Assembly (NCBI GenBank): GCA_028345065.1
Contig: JAOMCN010000011.1
Span: forward strand, 1-49,007
Source of the DNA: Rhodospirillales bacterium
Lineage (GTDB): Bacteria; Pseudomonadota; Alphaproteobacteria; Rhodospirillales; UBA2165
Direction: 5' to 3'
Length of the DNA: 49,007 bases
Shown: in pieces, positions 17,992 to 27,672 of the stretch
Position numbering within the stretch: the first letter of the stretch is position 1
How the letters are laid out: each line of letters begins with the position of its first letter
Program-made: the position numbers and the translations under genes
Notes under the pieces: generated by a model
What the model was told of the DNA's origin: nothing
Databases searched by the model: none
The model's input: only the letters and a program-made list of their open reading frames with translations

Positions 17992-19017
17992 CTAATCGTA
18001 GGTGAGTGCTCCCCGACCTAAAAGTTTTTCGTCCTGCAAATCTTGAAACAGCTCCTCCACCTCAGTAAAATGCAAACGCTTACCTACAACTGGTGTAACC
18101 AACCCGCGGGCCATAATGTTCATAGTCTCGATTAGCTCTGCCCTCGTGGAATGACGAGAGCCAGTTATAATTTGTTCAGTAATTACAAGATTAACTGGGT
18201 TGACCTTAACGTCACCTGGTTGTGCTCCAATGACTACCGCCCTTCCTCCTACTGCCAAACCGTCAATACAAGCCTGAAAGGTTTCAGGCTTTCCAACGAA
18301 ATCGATTGCAGCGTCCACACCTTTGCCATCAGTTAACCTCTTTGCCTCTGCCGCTAGATCTTCTATAGCCCGAAAATTGACAACCTCGTCCGCACCCCAC
18401 TTGCTCGCTAGTTCGAGTTTTTCCTCAGTGATATCTACGGCAATCACACGGGCTCCGAATATCTTGGCCACCTGTACACCGTGAATCCCGACACCTCCTC
18501 CAGCGCCAACAAGCATAACATCATCGTGCGGATTGATTTGCGCCCGCTCGCGCATGCAATGCCAAGGCGTGTTCACCGCATCGGCGGCGATTGCTGCACC
18601 TTCATAATCCAAATTATCAGGAATTGGCAGGAAGTTTTCAGATGGAAGAGAGACCAATTCGGCATAGCCGCCGTCCCGGTGTACTCCAACGTAACCCTCA
18701 TGGTTCTCACATAGCGTTTCGCGTCCATTTCTGCACCAACGACAATGGCCGCAATTCAAGTAAAAATAAACTGCACAACGTTGGCCGATTTTAACGTTCT
18801 CCACACCGTCGCCGACCGCAATTATATCGCCACCGAGTTCGTGACCCATAATCCGTGGAGCCGTACCACCAAAAATACCAGTGCGCATTGTAACCAAGGT
18901 CAAACCAACTCCTGCGGCACGGACCTTCATAACTGCTTCACCGGGGGCTGGCTGCGGGTCAAGGCGTTCTTCTAATTTGAAAGCCTCGCCCCATTTTCCA
19001 ACGACCATAGCACGCAT
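17992..19017 (-). CDS. zinc-type alcohol dehydrogenase family protein lacking the canonical catalytic cysteine
   Basis: A medium-chain dehydrogenase of 341 residues. The structural zinc is bound by C89, C92, C95 and C103 (CGHCRWCRNGRETLC). GHE is present at 58-60, and the NAD(P)-binding loop is GAGGGVGIHGVQ. The segment that normally reads CGVCxTD is AGVGLTL (residues 35-41), so the catalytic-zinc cysteine is missing. The active site may therefore be zinc-free or rearranged. GGGGGAA precedes the ATG. Together with the adjacent acyl-CoA dehydrogenase it suggests hydroxyacyl- or alicyclic-CoA chemistry, which is inference only. Confidence 0.85.
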   Translation of the reverse strand: MRAMVVGKWGEAFKLEERLDPQPAPGEAVMKVRAAGVGLTLVTMRTGIFGGTAPRIMGHELGGDIIAVGDGVENVKIGQRCAVYFYLNCGHCRWCRNGRETLCENHEGYVGVHRDGGYAELVSLPSENFLPIPDNLDYEGAAIAADAVNTPWHCMRERAQINPHDDVMLVGAGGGVGIHGVQVAKIFGARVIAVDITEEKLELASKWGADEVVNFRAIEDLAAEAKRLTDGKGVDAAIDFVGKPETFQACIDGLAVGGRAVVIGAQPGDVKVNPVNLVITEQIITGSRHSTRAELIETMNIMARGLVTPVVGKRLHFTEVEELFQDLQDEKLLGRGALTYD

Positions 19018-19113
19018 GTTTAGTTCCCCCCCATTACGTTTCCATATAAATCATCGATTGCATATATAGCAAAATTTGCTTTCGGAAACCTCGCTTGAAA
19101 CTTGATTTTAATT

Positions 19114-19578
19114 TTATAAATTTGGACTTTGGTTATTGGAAAATTTTACTCCGTACTCTGATCGGGCACCCTTCCTCAATCCATATGGACCGGCAATAAA
19201 AATGGTGATTGGCCTCGTTCCAGGTCTCAAATCAATTCTATGAAATTCGTTTGCCGATCGAAAACCGATATAGCCGGGAGATCTCCAGAATTTGCCATCT
19301 CTTAATGTTTCCCAATATCCGCATTTTAATACGATTGTTATGTACGGAAACAAATGATTATGGACGCCATCTCCGTGATCATCATCAAGCATTTCATGAA
19401 TCAAAATGTTAAATGGAAACCACTTCGGTCTATTCCGCAGTAATATATAATATTTATTCATCCAAGGTTTGGCGTCCCGGTATCTGGGGTGTGTCGACCC
19501 ACGATCTAAAATGATTCTTTTTCGTCCAAATTTCTCAAGAATATCTAAATACATTTTTGTACGTCTCTCACTAGTCAT
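19114..19578 (-). CDS. small cupin-fold protein, function unknown
   Basis: A protein of 154 residues with a single cupin-like metal site. H73 and H75 in GVHNH, E90 in GYWE and H113 in FHRIDL fit the HxH-E-H pattern of metal-binding cupins. FPYITIVLKCGYWE and GYIGFRSANEFHRI read as the two cupin motifs. Such proteins can be dioxygenases, isomerases or sensors; nothing here decides. It sits 18 bases after the EamA transporter gene in the same direction. The 96-base gap before the alcohol dehydrogenase gene holds nothing I recognise. Confidence 0.65.
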   Translation of the reverse strand: MTSERRTKMYLDILEKFGRKRIILDRGSTHPRYRDAKPWMNKYYILLRNRPKWFPFNILIHEMLDDDHGDGVHNHLFPYITIVLKCGYWETLRDGKFWRSPGYIGFRSANEFHRIDLRPGTRPITIFIAGPYGLRKGARSEYGVKFSNNQSPNL

Positions 19579-19596
19579 GGCCTTGAGACAAGTAGA

Positions 19597-20463
19597 TCAG
19601 TTAGCCTGCCGTTTGGCCTTAGATACAATGTAAACACCTGCTATTATGAGGATAAATGCTGGAAAATGATATGCCTTCAATGTCTCTCCCAATACAACTA
19701 TCGCCAAGACTGTGGCGAACAGTGAACGTAAATAAATGAATGCACTAGCCTTGTTTGCGCCCACCTCCCGAATTCCTACGTTCCATAAGAAAAAAGCCGT
19801 GGCAGCAACGATAATTGCTACCCATAAAACTGAAATCACGGTAGCAAGATTAAACTTCATTGGCATTACCGTGGTAGTCTCCCAAATGTAAAAGGGCAGC
19901 AAGAAAAAAACCCCTAACACTGCAATGATATTGATTAAAATGAGTGGGGGTATTTCTTTTGGTGATTTACGTAGGAAAGCGGCATATGAAGCAAATCCTG
20001 AAACCGAAGCTAACATCCAAAGATCACCTGCGTTAAATTCTATATCGGCGAGTGCTAATAAATTACCTCTAAGGATTATTATTAGAACCCCACCGGCTGC
20101 AATAAGGACACCTATTGCCTGGCTCTTAGCTATTGTTTCTCTAAAAAACAGCCACGTGAGTAGGATTGTCACTACCGGTTCGGCCATTGCTACGATGCTG
20201 GCGTTAATCGCAGTGGTATAGTTAAGAGCAAGATAAATAGTTGTATTCCCGAATATCACCAGAAAAATAGTGAGTAAGAAATAAAGTTTTAAATTGAACT
20301 TGATGAGTAATGCGTGCTCTAAAATTCCACGCCACGTAAAAGGCAATATAATAATTGCAGCCACGACCCAACGCCAAAAAGAAAGACCGATGGGCGGCAC
20401 CTCTCCAGGTGCAAGCCTGCCTACAATATAATTGCTCGCAAAACATAGCATCGACAACGTCAA
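19597..20463 (-). CDS. DMT/EamA family transporter
   Basis: A membrane protein of about 288 residues with ten hydrophobic segments in two EamA repeats. ASNYIVGRLAPGEVPP opens the first, and the second follows near residue 140 (DLWMLASVSGFASYAAFLR). EamA proteins export amino acids, metabolites or drugs. The start is unresolved. The TTG at 20463 shortens the first membrane helix, while the same frame runs upstream through LWPYLALTL to about 20523 without an ATG, GTG or TTG. A rare start codon is possible. It lies between the sugar-isomerase-like gene and the cupin gene on the same strand. Confidence 0.85.
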   Translation of the reverse strand: MTLSMLCFASNYIVGRLAPGEVPPIGLSFWRWVVAAIIILPFTWRGILEHALLIKFNLKLYFLLTIFLVIFGNTTIYLALNYTTAINASIVAMAEPVVTILLTWLFFRETIAKSQAIGVLIAAGGVLIIILRGNLLALADIEFNAGDLWMLASVSGFASYAAFLRKSPKEIPPLILINIIAVLGVFFLLPFYIWETTTVMPMKFNLATVISVLWVAIIVAATAFFLWNVGIREVGANKASAFIYLRSLFATVLAIVVLGETLKAYHFPAFILIIAGVYIVSKAKRQAN

Positions 20464-20552
20464 GGCTAAGTAGGGCCAAAGATTAAATTTATTAAAGTAA
20501 ACTAAGATCCGTCCAGGCCTTAATTTTCAAAGATTTTTTAACGAGCAAATTT

Positions 20553-21377
20553 TTAGACATAAGTTTCGAAACGATTTATCATTGTTTCCATGACCTCATT
20601 ACCAGGTTTTTGCCACCAGTTTTTTTTTGAAAATATTTCTACTTCAATAAATCCGTCAAAACCGGCTGCCTCTACCATTCGACGCATCGAAGGCAAATCT
20701 ATAATGCCGTCACCCATCATACCGCGGTCTAAAAGCAGATCCGTAGTTGAAACCAACCAATCACAAACGTGAAAGCCTAGGATACGGCCACTAGCCCGCT
20801 TGATTTCTTTCTCCAGATCTGGATCCCACCAGACATGATATGCGTCTACGGCAATACCGACGCCGTCACCCAATTCATCACAAATATCATTAGCCTGCCT
20901 TAGAGTATTAACACACGAGCGATCCGCGGCATACATTGGATGCAGTGGTTCAATGGCTAGCGGTATGTCACAAGTACGGGAATAATCCAAGAGCTTGCCA
21001 ATTCCATCCCTCACTTGCTGACGCGCATCGTTGATATCTTTAGATTCGGCAGGAAGACCTCCTACTACTAATACTAAACACTGTGCATTTATCTTTACAG
21101 CCTCATCAACAGCTCGCCGGTTGTCATCCAGTGCGGCTTCACATTCTAATGTGTTGTTCCCCGTGAACATTCCTCCTCGGCAAAGGGCCGATACTTTTAT
21201 ATCGTTATCAATTAGCATTTCCCTTGCAACGTCAGCACCCAAATTGTGCAACCCATCACGCCAAGGGTCTATCGCAGCGATGCCATGGCGCACGCAGCCG
21301 TTAATACACTCTTCTAACGACCATTGATTAACTGTTGCCGTATTCAGAGAAAGACGTGATTTATCGGCCATCCTCAC
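20553..21377 (-). CDS. sugar phosphate isomerase/epimerase family protein (TIM barrel)
   Basis: A TIM-barrel protein of 274 residues of the xylose isomerase-like / AP-endonuclease-2 family. LAIEPLHPMY carries the first metal-binding Glu. GVGIAVDAYHVWWDPDLE provides Asp/His ligands, and IEVEIFSKKNWW the last Glu. Family members isomerise or epimerise sugars and inositol derivatives. The start is GTG at 21377, overlapping the DUF993 stop by four bases (GTGA); the ATG at 21371 is an alternative. This overlap and the 5-base gap upstream of DUF993 tie three genes into one unit. Confidence 0.88.
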   Translation of the reverse strand: MRMADKSRLSLNTATVNQWSLEECINGCVRHGIAAIDPWRDGLHNLGADVAREMLIDNDIKVSALCRGGMFTGNNTLECEAALDDNRRAVDEAVKINAQCLVLVVGGLPAESKDINDARQQVRDGIGKLLDYSRTCDIPLAIEPLHPMYAADRSCVNTLRQANDICDELGDGVGIAVDAYHVWWDPDLEKEIKRASGRILGFHVCDWLVSTTDLLLDRGMMGDGIIDLPSMRRMVEAAGFDGFIEVEIFSKKNWWQKPGNEVMETMINRFETYV

Positions 21378-22552
21378 ACACCGACCCCGTGAACCTTCAT
21401 CACATTTTCCATACGTCTCGCCGAGCTTTCAGGGTCATGAAATAAACCAGCCTTGTCGGCTAACCTAAATAATATTCCCAGATGCAAAGTTGAACGAGCC
21501 CCTTCTTGACCTCCGATGACTAAAAAATGATCCTGATGCCCATTCAGATAAGCTAAAATTACAATTCCCGTTTTATAAAATTGGGTGGGTGCCTGGAAGA
21601 TATGGCGAGAAAGCGGTAAGGTCGGAGCAAGAATTTTATTATATTCTTCCATATCTTGCCTCCCCATTGCACCGAGTGCGGCACTAGCCGCCGGTGCAAT
21701 GGCATCAAATATTCCCAAGAGTGCATCTGAGTATCCAGCATCGTCACCGGCGACAAGTTCAGGAAAATTGAAATCATCTCCTGTATACATACGTACACCG
21801 ACTGGCAATTTATTCCGCATGGCAATTTCTTTTTTGGAATCCAACAAAGAGATTTTGATACCGTCTACTTTTTCCGCCTTACCAGCAATGACCTTTAAAC
21901 ACGTCTCCATTCCAGTCCAATGATCGTCTGAGCCCCAATACCCTTTTAGTGCCGGATCAAACATTTCACCTAACCAATGAATTATAACTGGCTCTTTTAC
22001 CTGACTCAAAATCCGTTCATAGACTTTGAGGTAATCATCCGGAGAGGATGCCGCCATGGCTAGTGCACGACTTGCCATCAGGATAATACGGCTCCCAGCA
22101 CTCTCTATCGCATGGCATTGCTCTTCATACGCATTAATTACGTCATCAACACTTATGTTTGGGCTGGGTTCTAAATGATCCGTTCCAGCCCCGCACGCAA
22201 GTAAGGCACCACCATTCTCAATTTGAAATTCCCTAGCCGCATCAACGGAACGTTTAACCAGTTCGAGCGAATTTTCCCAGTTTACACCCATACCGCGCTG
22301 GGCCGTGTCCATAGCTTCAGCAACGCCGAGACCAAGCGACCACACGTGGCGTCGATAGTTAATTGTCGCTTCCCAATCGATGGCGGCGTCGATCGAAGGG
22401 TTATTATTCTCAACAGGGTCAGCAACCACGTGCACGGCCGCGTAAGCAATACGCGGCATGGTATGCAAACTTGCGATTTCGAATTTCCCTGGATCACCCA
22501 ACTCGTAATCTTCTGTGGAACGATTGATACAAGGCAAGGTTACTACTACCAC
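21374..22552 (-). CDS. DUF993 family protein (dihydrodipicolinate synthase-like)
   Basis: A protein of 392 residues that I recognise as DUF993, a family related to the dihydrodipicolinate synthase/aldolase TIM barrels. Features include IIHWLGEMFDPALKGYWG and the lysine-containing KVDGIKISLLDSKKE segment, a candidate Schiff-base position. The start is GTG at 22552 with GGAGG ten bases upstream. DUF993 genes are commonly found beside Gfo/Idh oxidoreductase and sugar isomerase genes, exactly as here. This suggests an aldolase-type cleavage in an uncharacterised sugar or polyol pathway. Confidence 0.82.
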   Translation of the reverse strand: MVVVTLPCINRSTEDYELGDPGKFEIASLHTMPRIAYAAVHVVADPVENNNPSIDAAIDWEATINYRRHVWSLGLGVAEAMDTAQRGMGVNWENSLELVKRSVDAAREFQIENGGALLACGAGTDHLEPSPNISVDDVINAYEEQCHAIESAGSRIILMASRALAMAASSPDDYLKVYERILSQVKEPVIIHWLGEMFDPALKGYWGSDDHWTGMETCLKVIAGKAEKVDGIKISLLDSKKEIAMRNKLPVGVRMYTGDDFNFPELVAGDDAGYSDALLGIFDAIAPAASAALGAMGRQDMEEYNKILAPTLPLSRHIFQAPTQFYKTGIVILAYLNGHQDHFLVIGGQEGARSTLHLGILFRLADKAGLFHDPESSARRMENVMKVHGVGV

Positions 22553-22557
22553 GCTCT

Positions 22558-23709
22558 CTACACCTCCAATTCAGGGATATCAATCCACCGCCTTTCGCGC
22601 CAGCTTTTCATACCGAGCTCAGCTAATTGGACACCCTTTGCGCCTTCGAGTAGCGTATATTTCCAGGGACCCTCATTGAATAAGTGCCTGATGAACATCT
22701 CCCACTGAACTTTGAAACCATTATCAAACTCCTCATGAGCAGCTACTTCATGCCAGTCACCGAAAAAATCGTGTGTACGCGCTTCGTCCGGATTCCACAC
22801 AGGCCTCGGGGTATTAGATATGGACTGGCTTACACAATTATGAAGCCCTGCTACCGCTGACCCATTAGTTCCATCAACTTGAAACGTCACTAGGTCTTTT
22901 CGGTTAACACGTGTGCACCAGGAGGAGTTAATCTGTGCGACAATACCGCCATCAAGCTCAAATGTGGCGTAAGCGGCGTCGTCAGCATCTGCATCGTAAA
23001 AATCGCCATTTTCGTCCCAGCGATTAGGATTATGCGTAGCTCCAAGACAACTCACAGAACGGACAGGTCCAAATATATTTTCCAAGACGTATCGCCAATG
23101 ACACAACATGTCCAAAATGATACCGCCACCATCAGCTTTTCGGTAGTTCCAACTTGGACGCTGGGCTGGTTCCCCATCTCCAGTAAAAACCCAATAACCA
23201 AAGTCACCACGCACAGATAAAATACGACCAAAAAAGTCTGTTTCAACCAATTGGGCGAGTTTTAATAATCCTGGTAGAGACAACTTGTCGTGAACGACGC
23301 CATTTATACTCCCTGTTTTTTCGGCATACCTTACAACACCCATTGCATCGTCCACATTTTCTGCAATGGGTTTTTCACAATAGATGTCTTTCCCCGCATC
23401 CATTGCCTTTTTTAGCAAGTCAGCACGATGACTAGTCAAGGCTGCATCGAAAAACAGTCGATCTTCCTCATTAGATAGGGCCTCATCCAAATCTGTAGAC
23501 CAACGTTCAACACCATAATCGCGGGCCAATGCCTTCAATTTATTTTCATTTCGACCGACAAGGATGGGATCGGGCATAACACAATCACCATTGGTAAGCT
23601 CAACACCTCCTTGATCTTGGATTACCTTAATTGAACGGGCGAGGTGCTGATTGGTTCCCATTCTCCCTGTAACCCCGTTCATTATTATTCCTAATCTGAC
23701 TTCAGCCAA
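22558..23709 (-). CDS. Gfo/Idh/MocA family NAD(P)-dependent oxidoreductase
   Basis: A protein of 383 residues, first gene of the minus-strand run. The nucleotide-binding opening IIMNGVTGRMGTNQHL resembles the DapB-like GxxGxMG variant. The family motif is CEKP (E112-K113-P114). The C-terminal domain includes GGGIILDMLCHWRYVLENIFG, with the usual catalytic-region His. The start is TTG at 23709, with AGAGGG upstream. It would oxidise or reduce a sugar-like hydroxyl; the DUF993 and isomerase genes follow at once. It is divergent from the HyuAB fusion gene. Confidence 0.87.
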   Translation of the reverse strand: MAEVRLGIIMNGVTGRMGTNQHLARSIKVIQDQGGVELTNGDCVMPDPILVGRNENKLKALARDYGVERWSTDLDEALSNEEDRLFFDAALTSHRADLLKKAMDAGKDIYCEKPIAENVDDAMGVVRYAEKTGSINGVVHDKLSLPGLLKLAQLVETDFFGRILSVRGDFGYWVFTGDGEPAQRPSWNYRKADGGGIILDMLCHWRYVLENIFGPVRSVSCLGATHNPNRWDENGDFYDADADDAAYATFELDGGIVAQINSSWCTRVNRKDLVTFQVDGTNGSAVAGLHNCVSQSISNTPRPVWNPDEARTHDFFGDWHEVAAHEEFDNGFKVQWEMFIRHLFNEGPWKYTLLEGAKGVQLAELGMKSWRERRWIDIPELEV

Positions 23710-23960
23710 TTTAGCCCTCTCTATAAAACGTATGCGCAGGTAACAGTAAAAATTCGTCTAAACCAATTGAAATGTGTCAATGATTTTTCGCATTATATGA
23801 TAACAGAAATTTTGCGAGAATATGATGTTAAATCCAGTAATCCAAACGAATGGTTCAATCTAATCGCAAGTTGTGGTTACGGTTCACACCAAGTTTGAAA
23901 ATTTTGTTAGCAATGATCAAGTCGTACGTTTATAGCAATAAGGTAATTAATTCTAATAGT

Positions 23961-26900
23961 ATGGACATAGATGATTTGATGACCAAAAATGATCAATGGC
24001 AATTCTGGATCGACCGGGGAGGCACCTTTACCGATATTGTTGCCCAACGTCCTGACGGCGCACTTTTGACGCATAAGCTCCTCTCGGAGAACCCCGAAAG
24101 ATATGAAGATGCTGCGGTTCAAGGCATCCACGAATTACTTGATAAGGCAAAATCTGATGGTTACTCAGAGGCACCCATTGATTCAGTAAAGATGGGCACT
24201 ACTGTCGCCACCAATGCTTTACTGGAACGAAAAGGCGAGCGAACAGTATTGCTCATAACTGAAGGCTTTGCCGATGCTTTGCGCATAGGCTACCAAGACC
24301 GCCCCAATCTATTTGCACGTCATGTTCAACTACCGGAACTCCTTTACGAGCGCGTCATTGAAGTAAAAGAGCGATACTCAGCAGAAGGAGAGGAGTTGCT
24401 TCCTCTTAACTTGGAAAATACGCGCACTGAACTGCAAAAAGCGTATAACGACGGCATTCGGTCGGCGGCAATTGTGTTACTCCATGGCTATCGGTATCAC
24501 GATCACGAGAACTCAGTTGCCGCTTTGGCTCGTGAAATAGGGTTTTCTCAAGTCTCAATCTCTCATAAAGTCAGCCCGTTGATGAAAATCGTTGGACGCG
24601 GCGACACGACTGTCGTGGATGCCTACCTTTCACCCATTCTTCTCCGATATGTCAATCAAGTTGCTTCAAATCTTGGCGACACTAGGTTGATGTTTATGCA
24701 ATCGAATGGGGGATTGGCAGATGCTCGCTTTTTTCAGGGAAAAGACAGCATCTTATCGGGCCCGGCTGGAGGTATTGTTGGTGCTGTCAGAACGGCAGGA
24801 ATGGCTAATTTCGACAAATTGATTACCTTTGACATGGGCGGCACCTCAACAGATGTTGCCCATTTCAATGGTGAATTTGAGCGGGCATTTGATACTAAAG
24901 TTGCCGGCGTACGTATACGGGCCCCAATGATGCGCATCCACACGGTAGCAGCGGGTGGCGGCTCTATACTGCACTTTGATGGACAACGCTATAGGGTAGG
25001 ACCAGATTCAGCTGGCGCAAATCCAGGCCCGGCATGTTACCGCCGCGGCGGGCCTTTAACGGTAACCGATGCCAACGCCATGGTCGGCAAAATCCAGGCA
25101 GAGTTTTTCCCGCCAGTATTCGGTCCTGACGGTGACCAGCGCCTGGATACTGATATAGTAAATAAAAAGTTTGGGGCACTGGCTCTCGAAATTAATAAAG
25201 CAACTGGCGACAAACGTACGGCTGTTGAAGTCGCCGATGGCTTTCTTATGATCGCCGTCGACAACATGGCAAATGCGATAAAACAGATATCTACACAGCG
25301 AGGTCATGACGTCACTGACTATACCTTAAACTGTTTTGGTGGGGCAGGCGGTCAACATGCCTGTCTTGTTGCAGACGCCCTAGGTATAACTAATGTTTTC
25401 ATTCATCCCTTTGCAGGGGTGTTGTCTGCATACGGCATGGGACTTGCGGAACATCGAGTAATGCGCGAGCGCGCCGTAGAATCCATCTTGAATGATGAAC
25501 TGGTGACGAAGCTGGCCGATACGATACAGGATTTGCAACAAGAATGTGAAACAGAGATGAAGCGACAAGGCGTCAATCCCGCTAATATGCACGCAGTCCA
25601 CAGGCTTCATCTTCGTTACGAAGGCACCGACTCTCCCCTTGAAGTTAATTTTTCTGATAACACGAAGATGGTTGCGGCTTTTGAAAAAGCGCATCACATG
25701 CAGTATGGGTTCATCGCGCCAGAAAAGAACCACATAGTTGAGCAGGTTACGGTAGAAGTTATCGGCGGCGCCTCAGAAGTTGAAGAACAGGATGTCATCG
25801 TTAATGGCAATGTTGATCAACCTCACCCCCTCGCTGAAATAGAGACCTATATGGAAGGAGCATTGGTTCCGACGGATGTATTCGACCGCAAAAGTTTAAT
25901 CCCGAACCAACGGGTCAATGGACCGGCTGTAATAATCGAGGCGAACTCAACGACTGTAATTGAACCGGGTTGGTCGGCGGAAATCACCACCCGTAATCAT
26001 CTGATGCTTCGGAGGGTTAAACCTCGTCCCGGCCAAAACAAGGTAGGAACCGGATTAGACCCGGTTATGCTGGAGTTATTCAATAACTTATTCATGTCAG
26101 CAGCAGAGCAGATGGGAGAAGTGCTCAAGAATACTTCCTATTCTGTCAACATTAAAGAAAGGTTGGACTTTTCTTGCGCAATTTTCAACCCGGACGGCGC
26201 CCTGGTAGCAAACGCACCCCACATTCCAGTGCACCTCGGGTCTATGAGCGAAAGCGTAAAAACGATCATCAAGGAACGTGAGAAAACCATAAAAATCGGT
26301 GACGTCTACATGCTGAACACACCGTACAACGGTGGTACTCACCTGCCAGATATCACTGTCATTACGCCAGTGTTCGATGAAGCCGGCAAAGATATTCTCT
26401 TCTACGTCGCCACCCGTGGACATCACGCTGAAATCGGAGGGAAAACGCCCGGATCAGTGCCGCCTGATAGTAAGCACATTGACGAAGAAGGGGTCCTTAT
26501 CGACAACTTCCTTCTTGTTTCTGGCGGCCGCTTAATGGAAAAAGAAACTGAAGAACTCTTTACTTCCGCACCGTATCCTACCCGGAATGTTCGCCATAAT
26601 ATTGCCGACCTCAAGGCGCAAATTGCGGCCAACGAAAAGGGTGTTCAGGAACTCCGGAAGATGATATCCCACTTCGGCCTCGATGTTGTTCATGCTTATA
26701 TGTTGCATGTGCAAAATAATGCTGAAGAGTGCGTACGGCGAGTTCTCCACGTACTAAAAGACGGTAATTTTGTCCAAGAAACTGATTATGGCGGTAAGAT
26801 TTGCGTTGACATCAAAGTAGATAACTTAAATAGGGAAGCTACAATCGACTTTACTGGGACTTCATTACAACAACCTAATAACTTTAATGCCCCTTCAGCC

Positions 26901-27590
26901 GTCTGCATGGCGGCCGTACTCTACGTATTCCGTCTACTCGTCGATGAAGATATTCCACTTAATGAAGGATGCCTTAAACCCCTCAAGGTCATCATTCCTG
27001 AAGGATGTATGTTAGCTCCCGTCTACCCAGCTGCCGTCGTCGCGGGCAATGTGGAGACATCCCAGACGGTTACGAATGCAATCCTTGGTGCCTTGGGCAT
27101 ATTGGGAGCCAGCCAAGGCACCATGAACAACTTTACCTTTGGGAATGAAGGTGCTTATCAAAATTATGAAACAATATGTGGGGGCTCAGGTGCCGGCCCT
27201 GATTTCGACGGTACTGATGCAGTCCACACCCACATGACAAACACCCGAGCAACTGACACTGAAATTCTGGAATGGCGTTTCCCCGTAATCGTCGAGGCTC
27301 TCTCCATTCGCTTAAACTCTGGCGGCAGAGGGACACATAAGGGCGGTAACGGTATAATCCGCCGTGTTCGTTTCCAAGAACCAATGACGGCAGGGATTAC
27401 ATCTTCCAGCCGAAATTGCTGCCCTTACGGCATGGCAGGAGGTGAACCAGGTAAGTGTGGCAGAAATTATGTGGAGCGTACTGACGGAACCGTGGAAGAA
27501 CTGGCGGGCTCCGATGGAGCGGATATGGAGGCTGGTGACGTTTTCGTCATTGAAACGCCGGGTGGCGGGGGATACGGGTCTCCTGAATAG
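23961..27590 (+). CDS. fused hydantoinase/oxoprolinase A and B subunits (HyuA-HyuB)
   Basis: A single chain of about 1209 residues. Residues 1 to about 690 form the ATP-dependent HyuA/acetone carboxylase-beta-like half: DRGGTFTDI, MGTTVATNALLERKG, LSGPAGG and FDMGGTSTDVA. From about 697 the HyuB half begins with LDPVMLELFNNLFMSAAEQM and ends GGGGYGSPE. Fused A-B proteins occur in 5-oxoprolinase and N-methylhydantoinase relatives, which hydrolyse cyclic amides with ATP. The frame is open to 23850. I prefer the ATG at 23961, ten or so residues before the catalytic opening, though 23979 is possible. It is followed closely by F420 genes. The substrate is not predictable. Confidence 0.88.
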   Translation: MDIDDLMTKNDQWQFWIDRGGTFTDIVAQRPDGALLTHKLLSENPERYEDAAVQGIHELLDKAKSDGYSEAPIDSVKMGTTVATNALLERKGERTVLLITEGFADALRIGYQDRPNLFARHVQLPELLYERVIEVKERYSAEGEELLPLNLENTRTELQKAYNDGIRSAAIVLLHGYRYHDHENSVAALAREIGFSQVSISHKVSPLMKIVGRGDTTVVDAYLSPILLRYVNQVASNLGDTRLMFMQSNGGLADARFFQGKDSILSGPAGGIVGAVRTAGMANFDKLITFDMGGTSTDVAHFNGEFERAFDTKVAGVRIRAPMMRIHTVAAGGGSILHFDGQRYRVGPDSAGANPGPACYRRGGPLTVTDANAMVGKIQAEFFPPVFGPDGDQRLDTDIVNKKFGALALEINKATGDKRTAVEVADGFLMIAVDNMANAIKQISTQRGHDVTDYTLNCFGGAGGQHACLVADALGITNVFIHPFAGVLSAYGMGLAEHRVMRERAVESILNDELVTKLADTIQDLQQECETEMKRQGVNPANMHAVHRLHLRYEGTDSPLEVNFSDNTKMVAAFEKAHHMQYGFIAPEKNHIVEQVTVEVIGGASEVEEQDVIVNGNVDQPHPLAEIETYMEGALVPTDVFDRKSLIPNQRVNGPAVIIEANSTTVIEPGWSAEITTRNHLMLRRVKPRPGQNKVGTGLDPVMLELFNNLFMSAAEQMGEVLKNTSYSVNIKERLDFSCAIFNPDGALVANAPHIPVHLGSMSESVKTIIKEREKTIKIGDVYMLNTPYNGGTHLPDITVITPVFDEAGKDILFYVATRGHHAEIGGKTPGSVPPDSKHIDEEGVLIDNFLLVSGGRLMEKETEELFTSAPYPTRNVRHNIADLKAQIAANEKGVQELRKMISHFGLDVVHAYMLHVQNNAEECVRRVLHVLKDGNFVQETDYGGKICVDIKVDNLNREATIDFTGTSLQQPNNFNAPSAVCMAAVLYVFRLLVDEDIPLNEGCLKPLKVIIPEGCMLAPVYPAAVVAGNVETSQTVTNAILGALGILGASQGTMNNFTFGNEGAYQNYETICGGSGAGPDFDGTDAVHTHMTNTRATDTEILEWRFPVIVEALSIRLNSGGRGTHKGGNGIIRRVRFQEPMTAGITSSSRNCCPYGMAGGEPGKCGRNYVERTDGTVEELAGSDGADMEAGDVFVIETPGGGGYGSPE

Positions 27591-27659
27591 CCCATAGAAA
27601 TCGTTTTATTCACATAGTTATCTTTTTGTGCTTAATCAACGGCGCACCAAAGAATTATT

Positions 27660-27664
27660 GAGGA
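27660..27664 (+). promoter_or_regulatory. ribosome-binding site deciding the F420-reductase start
   Basis: GAGGA eight bases before the ATG at 27673. The frame is open from 27628, but this site and the following IIGGTGALGSG motif favour 27673. Confidence 0.65.
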
Positions 27665-27672
27665 TCAAAGTC

